Of a stretch of 6,473 bases of DNA, positions 1-6,333 are shown one piece after another. Position 1 is the stretch's first letter, and the number at the start of each line of letters is the position of its first letter. This DNA comes from Clostridia bacterium (GTDB taxonomy: Bacteria; Bacillota; Clostridia; Oscillospirales; Acutalibacteraceae). Below the pieces are notes generated by a model. It searched no databases and was not told the origin of the DNA. It saw only the letters and a list, made by a program, of their open reading frames with translations. The DNA lies in assembly GCA_900768035.1 (NCBI GenBank), contig CAAGBH010000151.1, forward strand, positions 1 through 6,473, written 5' to 3'. Made by a program: the position numbers and the translations under genes.

Positions 1-119
1 AAGAAAGAATGGGTTGCGGTTTCGGTGCGTGTATGGGTTGCAGTTGCAAGACCAAATACGGCAATAAAAGAATCTGCAAAGACGGACCTGTGCTTTATAG
101 GGAGGAGATTATATGGTAA
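1..119 (+). CDS. pyrK: Dihydroorotate dehydrogenase electron-transfer subunit (PyrK), C-terminal fragment
   Basis: Only the last 38 codons are in the window; the frame begins at base 3 and ends with TAA at 117-119. PyrK carries FAD and a [2Fe-2S] cluster and passes electrons from the PyrD FMN to NAD+ in class 1B dihydroorotate dehydrogenase. The visible part is the cluster-binding tail: cysteines at fragment residues 5, 10, 13 and 25 (C-x4-C-x2-C-x11-C), within MGCGFGACMGC and followed by CKDGPV. This is the family signature. An extra Cys15 follows the third ligand, which I recall as common in PyrK. The FAD/NAD-binding part lies upstream, outside the window. The last seven bases overlap the start of pyrD, and such overlap is expected to couple translation of two subunits of one complex. 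The gene is truncated by the window edge, not broken. Confidence 0.93.
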   Translation, partial: ERMGCGFGACMGCSCKTKYGNKRICKDGPVLYREEIIW

Positions 120-1030
120 ACACAAAGATTGATTTATGCGGTATAGAACTCTCTAACCCTGTAATCCCCGCAAGCGGAACTTTCGGTTTCGGTTATGAAT
201 TTGCAACACTTTACGATATTAACTGTCTTGGAACATTCTCTTTCAAGGGCACAACGAGAGACGAAAGATTTGGCAACCCCACACCGAGAATTGCAGAATG
301 CAGTGCGGGTATGCTCAATTCGGTAGGTCTTCAAAACCCAGGTGTTGAGAGGGTTATATCCGAAGAACTTCCAAAACTTAAAGCGTGTTTTGATAAAAAA
401 GTTATGGCAAATGTAAGCGGTTTTTCGGTTGAAGACTATGCCTATACTTGCGAAAAACTTAACGGAGAAGACCAAATCGGTTGGTTTGAAGTTAATATTT
501 CCTGTCCTAATGTTCACGGCGGAGGACTTGCATTCGGCACAAGCGCAAAAAATGCCGCCGAAGTTACAAAAGCGGTTAAAAAGGTAACCGATAAGCCTGT
601 GTTTATAAAGTTATCCCCAAATGTTACCGATATTGTGGAAATCGCAAAGGCTTGCGAAAGCGAAGGTGCTGACGGTGTCAGCCTTATAAACACTTTGCTT
701 GGAATGAGGATAGATTTAAAAACTAAAAAACCTATTTTAGCAAATAAAATGGGCGGATTTTCAGGCCCTGCAATTAAACCTGTTGCGCTTAGAATGGTTT
801 ATCAGGTTTATGATGCGGTTAAAATCCCGATTATCGGAATGGGCGGTATTGAGACTGCCGAAGATGTTATTGAAATGATGCTTGCAGGCGCTACCGCTGT
901 TCAGGTGGGAGCGGCAAATCTGGTTAATCCTTATGCTTGCAGGGATATTATAAATTCATTGCCAAAAACAATGGAAAAATACGGAATAAACAGTTTAACT
1001 GAAATTATAGGAGGCGCTCATAATGGGTAA
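113..1030 (+). CDS. pyrD: Dihydroorotate dehydrogenase, class 1B, catalytic subunit (PyrD)
   Basis: This cytoplasmic FMN enzyme oxidises (S)-dihydroorotate to orotate, the fourth step of UMP synthesis. With PyrK it forms the NAD-linked class 1B enzyme. The 305-residue product is a normal length. Visible landmarks are the N-terminal NPVIPASGTFGFG stretch (about 15-27), FKGTT with Lys45, the NSVGLQNPG segment (69-77), and the active-site loop VNISCPN with Cys131 as catalytic base. Cys (not Ser) at this position is typical of class 1 enzymes. C-terminal FMN-phosphate loops include GGFSGPAIKP (214-223) and GMGGI (242-246). The start at 113 has a strong GGGAGG ribosome binding site at 100-105, seven bases upstream, and overlaps the pyrK stop. 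The 3' end overlaps pyrF by 8 bases. Pairing with PyrK and Cys131 argue against class 1A (fumarate) and class 2 (membrane quinone) enzymes. Confidence 0.97.
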   Translation: MVNTKIDLCGIELSNPVIPASGTFGFGYEFATLYDINCLGTFSFKGTTRDERFGNPTPRIAECSAGMLNSVGLQNPGVERVISEELPKLKACFDKKVMANVSGFSVEDYAYTCEKLNGEDQIGWFEVNISCPNVHGGGLAFGTSAKNAAEVTKAVKKVTDKPVFIKLSPNVTDIVEIAKACESEGADGVSLINTLLGMRIDLKTKKPILANKMGGFSGPAIKPVALRMVYQVYDAVKIPIIGMGGIETAEDVIEMMLAGATAVQVGAANLVNPYACRDIINSLPKTMEKYGINSLTEIIGGAHNG

Positions 1031-1721
1031 GGATGTTATTATTGCTTGCGATTTTGCAAGCAAACAGGCAACACTTGAATTTTTGGATAAGTTTACAGAT
1101 GTTAAACCCTTTGTTAAAATCGGTATGGAACTTTTTTATGCAGAGGGACCCGAAATTGTTAGAGAAATCAAGGCAAGAGGTCATAAGATTTTCCTTGATT
1201 TGAAACTTCATGATATCCCGAATACCGTTAAAAAATCTATGGCGGTTTTATCTCGCTTGGATGTTGACATGACAAATCTTCACGCCGCAGGCACAATTTC
1301 TATGATGGAGGGTGCGCTTGAAGGCTTAACCCGCCCTGACGGCACAAGACCTCTTTTGATTGCCGTAACACAACTTACTTCTACCGACCAAGAGCGTATG
1401 GAAAACGACCTTTTGATTAAAGAGCCTATTGATAAGGTTGTTATGCATTATGCGAATAACGCTAAAATTGCAGGTCTTGACGGTGTAGTTTGCTCACCTT
1501 TGGAGGCGGGTAAAGTTCACGAAACTTGCGGTGAAAAATTCTTGACAGTAACACCCGGTGTTCGCTTTGCTGACGGTGACAAGGGCGACCAAAAACGAGT
1601 TATGACACCCGCCGAGGCTAAGAAAATCGGCAGTGACTATATAGTGGTTGGAAGACCGATTACCGCAGCGGAAGACCCTGTTGCAGCATACAAACGCTGT
1701 GTTGAAGAATTTGTGGGATAA
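1023..1721 (+). CDS. pyrF: Orotidine 5'-phosphate decarboxylase (PyrF)
   Basis: This enzyme catalyses the last step of UMP synthesis, decarboxylating OMP to UMP without a cofactor in a TIM barrel. The 232-residue product is close to the usual bacterial length of about 230-245. Visible residues: Asp10 near the first strand, Lys32 in VKIGMELF, and the catalytic D-x-K-x-x-D array in LDLKLHDIPNTV (Asp59, Lys61, Asp64). There follow NLHAAG (85-90), TPGVR (177-181) and the phosphate-binding VVGRPIT (208-214). The start lies inside the end of pyrD (8-base overlap, different frame) and has an ideal AGGAGG at 1009-1014, eight bases from the ATG. The stop codon TAA at 1719-1721 merges with the ribosome binding site of pyrE. 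The layout indicates translational coupling within one polycistronic message. Confidence 0.97.
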   Translation: MGKDVIIACDFASKQATLEFLDKFTDVKPFVKIGMELFYAEGPEIVREIKARGHKIFLDLKLHDIPNTVKKSMAVLSRLDVDMTNLHAAGTISMMEGALEGLTRPDGTRPLLIAVTQLTSTDQERMENDLLIKEPIDKVVMHYANNAKIAGLDGVVCSPLEAGKVHETCGEKFLTVTPGVRFADGDKGDQKRVMTPAEAKKIGSDYIVVGRPITAAEDPVAAYKRCVEEFVG

Positions 1722-1733
1722 GGAGTACATAAA

Positions 1734-2390
1734 ATGGAAAGTTATAAAAGAGAGTTTATAAAATTTTTGGAAAGCGCAGGCGTTTTGAAGTTTGGTGATT
1801 TCACCGCTAAATCGGGCAGAAAAATCCCATACTTTATAAATGCGGGCGATATTAAAACAGGCGAACAGATTCAGAAACTCGGCGAATTTTATGCCAAGGC
1901 TTATTTTGAGAAAATCGGCAATAAAAAGACCGTACTTTACGGTCCTGCTTATAAGGGTATTCCGATTGCGGTTTCAGTAGCCGTTGCCCTTGCAAAACAA
2001 GGACTTGATGTTCCGTTTTTCTTCAACAGAAAAGAAGAAAAAGACCACGGCGAAGGCGGTGTGTTTGTAGGTTATAAACCACAGGAAAACGAAGAAATCG
2101 TTATAGTGGAAGATGTTATAACTGCAGGTACTGCTATTAGAGAAAGTATGGAAATTTTATCTTGCCTTAAAGATACTAAGGTTTCGGCTGTTTTCGTTAT
2201 GGTTGACCGCAAGGAAAAGGGCAAGACCGAAAAATCTGCAATGGCAGAAGTCGGCGAAGAATACGGCTTCCCTGTATATTCTGTTGTGGATGTTTATGAT
2301 ATTATTGAATACTTGGAAGAAGACCCCAAAAACTTTGAAAATGTTGAAAGAATAAAGAAATATCTTGAAATTAACGGCGCAAAAGCATAA
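1734..2390 (+). CDS. pyrE: Orotate phosphoribosyltransferase (PyrE)
   Basis: PyrE joins orotate and PRPP to make OMP, the substrate of the upstream neighbour PyrF. The 218-residue product matches the longer bacterial form (E. coli PyrE is about 213). Seen in order: FGDFTAKSGRKIPYF (20-34, with Lys26 and the aromatic pair Tyr33-Phe34), VLYGPAYKGIP with Lys74, the flexible catalytic loop FNRKEEKDHGEGG (97-109, with Arg99, Lys100, Lys103 and His105), and the PRPP-binding signature VIVEDVITAGTA (123-134, acidic pair Glu126-Asp127). The AAGGAG at 1720-1725 overlaps the pyrF stop and lies eight bases before the ATG. The gene is 12 bases downstream of pyrF and 19 upstream of pyrB. There is no sign of damage. 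Confidence 0.97.
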   Translation: MESYKREFIKFLESAGVLKFGDFTAKSGRKIPYFINAGDIKTGEQIQKLGEFYAKAYFEKIGNKKTVLYGPAYKGIPIAVSVAVALAKQGLDVPFFFNRKEEKDHGEGGVFVGYKPQENEEIVIVEDVITAGTAIRESMEILSCLKDTKVSAVFVMVDRKEKGKTEKSAMAEVGEEYGFPVYSVVDVYDIIEYLEEDPKNFENVERIKKYLEINGAKA

Positions 2391-2409
2391 AGAAAGGACT
2401 TTTTAAAGA

Positions 2410-3321
2410 ATGAGAAGTTTAATTGATATAGCGGAACTCTCAATTGAAGAAATAGACCGCTTGCTTGCCACCGCTAACGATATAATTGAAAATCCTGAAA
2501 AATATGCCGAAAAATGCAAAGGCAAAAAGTTGGCAACCCTGTTTTTTGAGCCATCTACCCGAACAAGACTCAGTTTTGAGGCGGCGATGTATGAACTCGG
2601 CGGAAATGTTTTAGGTTTTTCTGAGGCTCAAAGCAGTTCTGCTTCTAAGGGCGAAAGCGTGGCAGATACCGCAAAAACAGTTTCCTGTTATGCTGATATT
2701 ATTGCTATGCGCCATCCAAAAGAGGGCGCACCGCTTGTGGCGTCAATGAATGCAAGTATACCTGTTATAAATGCGGGTGACGGCGGACACAACCACCCAA
2801 CTCAAACCCTTGCCGATTTGCTTACAATTAAGCGTGAAAAGGGCGGTTTTGATAATTTGACCGTTGGACTTTGCGGTGACCTTAAATTCGGCAGAACGGT
2901 ACACTCGCTTATAAATGCGCTTCGCCGTTATAATAATGTTAAGTTTGTGCTTATTTCTCCTAATGAACTGCGATTACCTAACTATGTTAAAGATTCTCTT
3001 TTGAAAGATAATTTTGAGATAGTTGAAACAACCGATTTGGAAGCGGTTATGCCCGACCTTGACATTCTTTATATGACCCGTGTTCAGCGTGAAAGATTTT
3101 TCAACGAAGAAGAATATTTAAGACTGCGTGACAGTTATATTCTAACGCCCGAAAAACTTCACAACGCTAAAAAAGATTTGTCAATACTTCATCCGCTACC
3201 CCGTGTTAATGAAATCAGCGTTGCGATTGATGATGACCCTCGTGCTTGTTATTTCAAACAGGTGCTTAACGGCAAATATATGCGAATGGCTTTAATTCTG
3301 ATGCTTTTGGGGGTAGAATAA
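2410..3321 (+). CDS. pyrB: Aspartate carbamoyltransferase catalytic subunit (PyrB)
   Basis: PyrB condenses carbamoyl phosphate and aspartate to N-carbamoyl-aspartate, the committed step of the pathway. The 303-residue product is normal. The carbamoyl-phosphate domain shows FFEPSTRTRLSFE (45-57, with Ser49, Thr50, Arg51, Thr52 and Arg53), the ASKGES loop (78-83, with Lys80 that reaches across the subunit interface), RHP (101-103) and HNHPTQTL (127-134). The aspartate domain shows GDLKFGRTVHS (156-166, Arg162), MTRVQRER (222-229) and HPLPRVNEI (261-269). These residues separate it from ornithine carbamoyltransferase. AAAGGA at 2393-2398 serves as ribosome binding site, 11 bases before the ATG, a slightly long spacing. 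The stop shares one base with the pyrI start (TAATG), as expected for subunits made in equal amount. Confidence 0.97.
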   Translation: MRSLIDIAELSIEEIDRLLATANDIIENPEKYAEKCKGKKLATLFFEPSTRTRLSFEAAMYELGGNVLGFSEAQSSSASKGESVADTAKTVSCYADIIAMRHPKEGAPLVASMNASIPVINAGDGGHNHPTQTLADLLTIKREKGGFDNLTVGLCGDLKFGRTVHSLINALRRYNNVKFVLISPNELRLPNYVKDSLLKDNFEIVETTDLEAVMPDLDILYMTRVQRERFFNEEEYLRLRDSYILTPEKLHNAKKDLSILHPLPRVNEISVAIDDDPRACYFKQVLNGKYMRMALILMLLGVE

Positions 3322-3737
3322 TGACTATTGATGAGATTAAAAACGGCATTGTTATCGACCATATCACAGCAGGTCTTGGTATGCAGATTTACAGTCTTTT
3401 AAAACTTGACGAACTTGAATGTTCGGTAGCATTTATTAAAAATGCACCAAGCAGAAAAATGGGCAAAAAAGACATTATAAAAATTGATGCCGATATCGAA
3501 CTTAACACCGAAATTTTGGGTTATATCGACCCCGATATTACGGTTAATATCATTAAAGACGGTAAAAATGTTGAGAAAAAGAGTATTGCTTTACCCGAAA
3601 AACTCACTAACGTAATCACCTGTAAAAATCCACGTTGTATTTCAACAACCGAACAGGAATTACCCCAAGTTTTCAAATTAACAGACAAGGAAACCCGAGT
3701 TTACCGTTGTATGTATTGCGAAACTAAAGCAAAATAA
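3321..3737 (+). CDS. pyrI: Aspartate carbamoyltransferase regulatory subunit (PyrI)
   Basis: PyrI binds nucleotides and bridges PyrB trimers through a zinc domain, making an allosteric transcarbamoylase. The product is 138 residues, somewhat shorter than E. coli PyrI (about 153). The N-terminal effector domain holds VIDHITAGLG with His14 and MGKKDIIKI with Lys54; with Asn76 and Lys87 these appear to match the E. coli nucleotide-binding residues His20, Lys60, Asn84 and Lys94 (aligned from memory). The zinc domain has Cys101, Cys106, Cys130 and Cys133 with C-x4-C, 23 residues, C-x2-C spacing, the same as E. coli. All four ligands are present, so PyrB binding should be intact. Effector specificity cannot be read from the sequence. 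A GGGGG run at 3309-3313 lies seven bases before the ATG, inside the end of pyrB, and the two genes share one base. This is the last gene of the operon. Confidence 0.96.
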   Translation: MTIDEIKNGIVIDHITAGLGMQIYSLLKLDELECSVAFIKNAPSRKMGKKDIIKIDADIELNTEILGYIDPDITVNIIKDGKNVEKKSIALPEKLTNVITCKNPRCISTTEQELPQVFKLTDKETRVYRCMYCETKAK

Positions 3738-3741
3738 AAAC

Positions 3742-3772
3742 AATCCCAAGCCGACGGCTTGGGATTATTTTA
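3742..3772 (+). terminator. Intrinsic terminator of the pyrimidine operon
   Basis: A perfect 11-base-pair stem (AATCCCAAGCC at 3742-3752 with GGCTTGGGATT at 3756-3766) closes a GAC triloop. It starts five bases after the pyrI stop. The stem is followed by ATTTTAT, a moderate U tract. The A-rich stretch before the stem (AAAATAAAAAC) would act as a U tract on the minus strand, so some bidirectional activity is possible, although no minus-strand gene faces it. Confidence 0.9.
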
Positions 3773-3776
3773 TAAC

Positions 3777-3792
3777 TTAAAAAATTTTTTAA
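3777..3792. repeat. 16-base AT palindrome (A6T6 core)
   Basis: The sequence TTAAAAAATTTTTTAA is a perfect inverted repeat with no loop, located just after the operon terminator. A6T6 tracts are known to curve DNA. The position, roughly 40-55 bases before a candidate -10 box, would suit an UP-like or bending element, but that role is an inference. A chance origin is possible because the region is very AT-rich. Confidence 0.5.
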
Positions 3793-3828
3793 AATTCGGA
3801 CAAAGTTCTATCATTTTTTCAAGTTCTT

Positions 3829-3847
3829 TGTAATATACTTTTATTAA
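3829..3847 (+). promoter_or_regulatory. Weak promoter candidate (-10 region) for the S1-repeat gene
   Basis: A terminator lies upstream, so the S1-repeat gene probably needs its own promoter. The best -10 candidates are TAATAT (3831-3836), TATACT (3834-3839) and TATTAA (3842-3847). No convincing TTGACA-like -35 box sits 16-18 bases before any of them. The A/T tracts further upstream could compensate. I place the promoter in this interval with low confidence; readthrough from the pyr operon is the alternative. Confidence 0.3.
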
Positions 3848-3861
3848 CTGATGTAAAAATG

Positions 3862-3870
3862 AAAGGTGAT
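3862..3870 (+). promoter_or_regulatory. Ribosome binding site that decides the S1-repeat gene start
   Basis: AAAGGTGAT is complementary to the 3' end of 16S rRNA, with its GG ten bases before the ATG at 3877. The in-frame ATG at 3859 lies immediately before this site and has no Shine-Dalgarno sequence of its own. The site therefore supports 3877 as the start. Confidence 0.75.
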
Positions 3871-3876
3871 AGAATA

Positions 3877-4803
3877 ATGAACGGCTTTTACCCCGAAGGA
3901 AAACTCTATAAAACGATTGAAAACAAAAGAAGTATGTCGTCTCCGGCTCTGCTTGCAGATGCCCATGTAAGAGGGACGGTATTGGAAGCCCCTGTTATTA
4001 TGTGTGATACCGAACACAATTTAATTGTGGATTTAGGTTGTATGAAAGGAATTATCCCCCGAAACGAAGGCGCCGTGGGGATAGAGGACGGTTCCACCCG
4101 TGATATTGCGTTGATTTCCCGTGTCGGCAGAACGGTTTGTTTTGTGGTTACAGGCTTCAAAATGGATACAAACGGAAAACAGACAGCGCTTCTTTCCCGA
4201 AAGAAAGCACAGGAACTTTGCAAGAATTATTTGCTCGGTTCGATGCAAATCGGTGATGTTATAGAGGCGAAAGTCACTCATCTTGAATCGTTCGGCGCTT
4301 TTTGCGATATAGGTTGCGGAAATATTGCGCTCTTGCCGATTGATGCCATTTCGGTTTCCCGTATTTCCCACCCTAAAGACCGCTTCTCTGTCGGTGACGA
4401 TATAAAGGCTATAATAAAGTCAGTGGGCGAGGACGGAAAAATCACCCTTTCCCATAAAGAACTTTTAGGCACTTGGGAGCAAAACGCCCAGAATTTTTCG
4501 GCGGGGCAAACGGTGACGGGTGTTGTAAGAAGTGTCGAAGATTATGGGGTGTTTGTGGAAATTACACCCAATCTTGCGGGTCTTGCAGAACCTAAAGAAA
4601 ATGTAAAAGTAGGTCAGCAGGCAAGCGTTTATATAAAAAGTATTTTACGGGATAAAATGAAGATAAAACTTATTATTATTGACAATTTTGAGTCGCCTTA
4701 TTCACCCGAAATAAAATATTTTGAAACCGAAGACCGCATAACTGAATGGGATTATTCCCCCAAAGACTGTTATAAACGTATTTCAACTAAATTTTGCGGA
4801 TAA
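3877..4803 (+). CDS. Triple S1-repeat RNA-binding protein (S1-like, not canonical ribosomal S1)
   Basis: The product is 308 residues from the preferred ATG at 3877, or 314 from the in-frame ATG at 3859, which lacks a ribosome binding site. I see three S1-type (OB-fold) repeats. The first, about 30-108, is divergent: NLIVDLGCMKGIIPRNEG then CFVVTGF and LLSRKKAQE. The second, about 124-194, is classical: IGDVIEAKVTHLESFGAFCDIG, ISHPKDRFSVGD and ITLSHKELLG. The third, about 209-268, has TVTGVVRSVEDYGVFVEI and GLAEP, and is shorter. A 40-residue tail with Trp291 and YSP (293-295) follows. There is no signal peptide or membrane segment, so it should be cytoplasmic. The repeats imply RNA or single-stranded nucleic acid binding; the target is unknown. 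Databases may label such proteins ribosomal protein S1, but it lacks the four to six repeats of true S1 and the extra IspH domain of some clostridial S1 fusions. It stands alone between two terminators, so neighbours do not explain it. Confidence 0.88.
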   Translation: MNGFYPEGKLYKTIENKRSMSSPALLADAHVRGTVLEAPVIMCDTEHNLIVDLGCMKGIIPRNEGAVGIEDGSTRDIALISRVGRTVCFVVTGFKMDTNGKQTALLSRKKAQELCKNYLLGSMQIGDVIEAKVTHLESFGAFCDIGCGNIALLPIDAISVSRISHPKDRFSVGDDIKAIIKSVGEDGKITLSHKELLGTWEQNAQNFSAGQTVTGVVRSVEDYGVFVEITPNLAGLAEPKENVKVGQQASVYIKSILRDKMKIKLIIIDNFESPYSPEIKYFETEDRITEWDYSPKDCYKRISTKFCG

Positions 4804-4830
4804 AAAAAGAGAGCATTTGCTCTCTTTTTT
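4803..4830. terminator. Bidirectional terminator between the S1-repeat gene and malQ
   Basis: A GAGAGC/GCTCTC stem (4809-4814 with 4819-4824) and an ATTT loop are flanked by A6 on the left and T6 on the right, extending the pairing to 12 base pairs. Read rightward it ends the S1-repeat message with a U6 tail; read leftward the A run gives malQ a U-rich tail. It starts at the last base of the S1-repeat stop codon and ends one base before the malQ stop codon, so two convergent genes share one compact element. Confidence 0.92.
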
Positions 4831-4831
4831 G

Positions 4832-6319
4832 CTATATTTCGTCCCATGGCGCTCTGCCGTAAACGGCGGTGTTTTGCGCAATAATGTTTGCAAGCCAATC
4901 GTTAATGCAAGTGGGTTCTATGCGCCACTGCCAGTTATAACCTACGGTTGACGGAGCGTTGATGCGCCCCTCACTGCCAAGCGCTATAAAGTCGGGCATC
5001 ATTAAAATACAAGTATCCGCAACCGACATCATAGCCGCACGCATCATCGCCCAGTTGAAGCCCTTATCCCGCTTTGCATTAAGGTAAAATTCCGCCATTT
5101 TAACATCGTTTTCATCGGCAGTCTTAGTCCAACCGATTATAGTATCGTTATCGTGAGTGCCGGTGTATACCACGCAGTTTTTATCGTAATTATGGGGAAG
5201 ATAATCGCTTTCCTCACGGGTGTCAAATGCGAATTGCAACACCTTCATACCTGGGAAGCCTGATTTTTTAAGCATTTTTAAAACTGCGGGAGTTAAATAT
5301 CCCAAATCTTCGGCAATAATAGGAAGATTTTTGCCGAATTCTTTTTCAATTTCTTTGAACAAGGCAATATCAGGACCTTTAACCCATTTTCCCCTTTTGG
5401 CGTCCTTGTCACCAAAAGGTATAGTATAATATGATTCAAAACCTCTGAAATGGTCTATGCGAACGGTGTCGTAAAGAGACAAGGTGTGTTTAAGACGGCG
5501 TTTCCACCAAGCGTAATTTTCGCTTTTCATAAATTTCCAGTCGTATAAAGGATTGCCCCAAAGTTGTCCGTCTTCTGAAAAGGCATCGGGCGGACAGCCG
5601 GCAACCGCTTTTGGTGATAGATTTTCGTCTAATTGGAACTGTTTGGTGTCACACCACACATCTGCAGAATCATAAGCCACATAAATCGGGATATCACCTA
5701 TAATTTTAATACCGTTTTTATTGGCGTAATTCTTTAATTCGAACCATTGTTTATAGAAAAGATATTGAACAAAACAATAAAATTTTATCGTGTCGGCATA
5801 ATCTTTTTCGGCTTTTTTCATAGCATCAGGTTTTCGAAAGCGCAAACCGTCTTCCCATTCGGTCCAAGCGGTATCGCTGTTTGCATTTTTAAGCGCCATA
5901 AATAAAGCGTAATCATTGAGCCAATAGGAATTTTCTTTGCAAAATTTTTTAAAATCGGCGGTTTCTTTAAATCTTGAAAAAGCAGTTTTTAACATATTGT
6001 TGCGGTTTTCATAGAGTTTGCCGTAATTAATTTTATAAGGATCATCTCCAAAGTCCAAAGCGGAAAATTCACTTTCGGTTAAAAGACCGTCTTCAATTAA
6101 AATTTCGGGGTCAATAAAATATGAATTGCCCGCAAAAGATGAGAACGATTGGTATGGCGAATCACCATAGTTCGTGGGATTCAAAGGCAATATCTGCCAA
6201 TAAGACTGTTTTGCTTTTTTCAGAAAATCAACAAAACGGTATGCCTCTTTACCAAAAGTTCCTATACCGCCTTTACTTGCCAAAGAAAATATAGGCATTA
6301 AAATTCCGCAACTTCTCAA
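4832..6319 (-). CDS. malQ: 4-alpha-glucanotransferase (amylomaltase, GH77)
   Basis: This cytoplasmic enzyme transfers alpha-1,4-glucan segments between maltodextrins, feeding glycogen or maltodextrin use. From the preferred TTG at 6319 the product is 495 residues, the usual length for short bacterial amylomaltases. The N-terminus reads (M)RSCGILMPIFSLASKGGIGTFG, matching the family start. Then come WQILPLNP, GDSPYQSFSSFAGN, GDIPIYV, and the GH77 catalytic residues: nucleophile Asp289 in VRIDHFRGFE, acid/base Glu337 in IIAEDLGYLTP, and Asp390 in GTHDNDTIIGW. NAPSTVGYNWQWR lies near the C-terminus. All are intact. No ATG start exists. TTG at 6331 and GTG at 6328 are in-frame alternatives adding four or three residues, but TTG at 6319 has GGTGA at the best spacing. 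The stop is TAG at 4834-4832. The gene is convergent with the S1-repeat gene and has its own promoter. No other maltose genes are visible. Confidence 0.96.
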   Translation of the reverse strand: MRSCGILMPIFSLASKGGIGTFGKEAYRFVDFLKKAKQSYWQILPLNPTNYGDSPYQSFSSFAGNSYFIDPEILIEDGLLTESEFSALDFGDDPYKINYGKLYENRNNMLKTAFSRFKETADFKKFCKENSYWLNDYALFMALKNANSDTAWTEWEDGLRFRKPDAMKKAEKDYADTIKFYCFVQYLFYKQWFELKNYANKNGIKIIGDIPIYVAYDSADVWCDTKQFQLDENLSPKAVAGCPPDAFSEDGQLWGNPLYDWKFMKSENYAWWKRRLKHTLSLYDTVRIDHFRGFESYYTIPFGDKDAKRGKWVKGPDIALFKEIEKEFGKNLPIIAEDLGYLTPAVLKMLKKSGFPGMKVLQFAFDTREESDYLPHNYDKNCVVYTGTHDNDTIIGWTKTADENDVKMAEFYLNAKRDKGFNWAMMRAAMMSVADTCILMMPDFIALGSEGRINAPSTVGYNWQWRIEPTCINDWLANIIAQNTAVYGRAPWDEI

Positions 6320-6324
6320 AATTT

Positions 6325-6329
6325 TCACC
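6325..6329 (-). promoter_or_regulatory. Ribosome binding site supporting the malQ TTG start
   Basis: Read on the minus strand, GGTGA lies five bases before the TTG at 6319-6317 (its GG eight bases away), the same GGTGA core as in the S1-repeat gene. The only other candidate, AAGG at 6336-6333, is too close to TTG 6331 (one base) and GTG 6328 (four bases) for good initiation. The choice is likely rather than certain. Confidence 0.55.
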
Positions 6330-6333
6330 AAAC

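Noticed and set aside
1..112. Operon promoter or PyrR attenuator near the window start
   Set aside because: These bases are the coding end of pyrK, with the four Fe-S cysteines in frame. Any operon leader must lie further upstream.
134..517. Antisense open frame of 127 codons inside pyrD
   Set aside because: It lies fully opposite the clearly conserved pyrD frame, has no ribosome binding site of note, and its translation shows no recognisable domain. It is a shadow of pyrD codon use.
1005..1211. Antisense frame crossing the pyrD/pyrF junction
   Set aside because: The overlap and ribosome binding site of pyrF explain this stretch; the antisense product has no support.
3777..3792. AT palindrome as a second terminator
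   Set aside because: The stem would contain only A-U pairs with no loop, too weak for intrinsic termination. The GC-containing hairpin just upstream is sufficient.
3859..3876. Upstream ATG as the start of the S1-repeat gene
   Set aside because: No ribosome binding site precedes 3859, while AAAGGTGAT lies between it and the ATG at 3877 at good spacing.
3906..4371. Two overlapping antisense open frames opposite the S1-repeat gene
   Set aside because: The plus-strand frame encodes clear S1 repeats over the same bases. The antisense translations are low in family character and lack start signals.
5220..5429. Plus-strand open frame of 69 codons inside malQ
   Set aside because: It is opposite the GH77 catalytic region around Glu337, with no upstream Shine-Dalgarno sequence and no recognisable motif.
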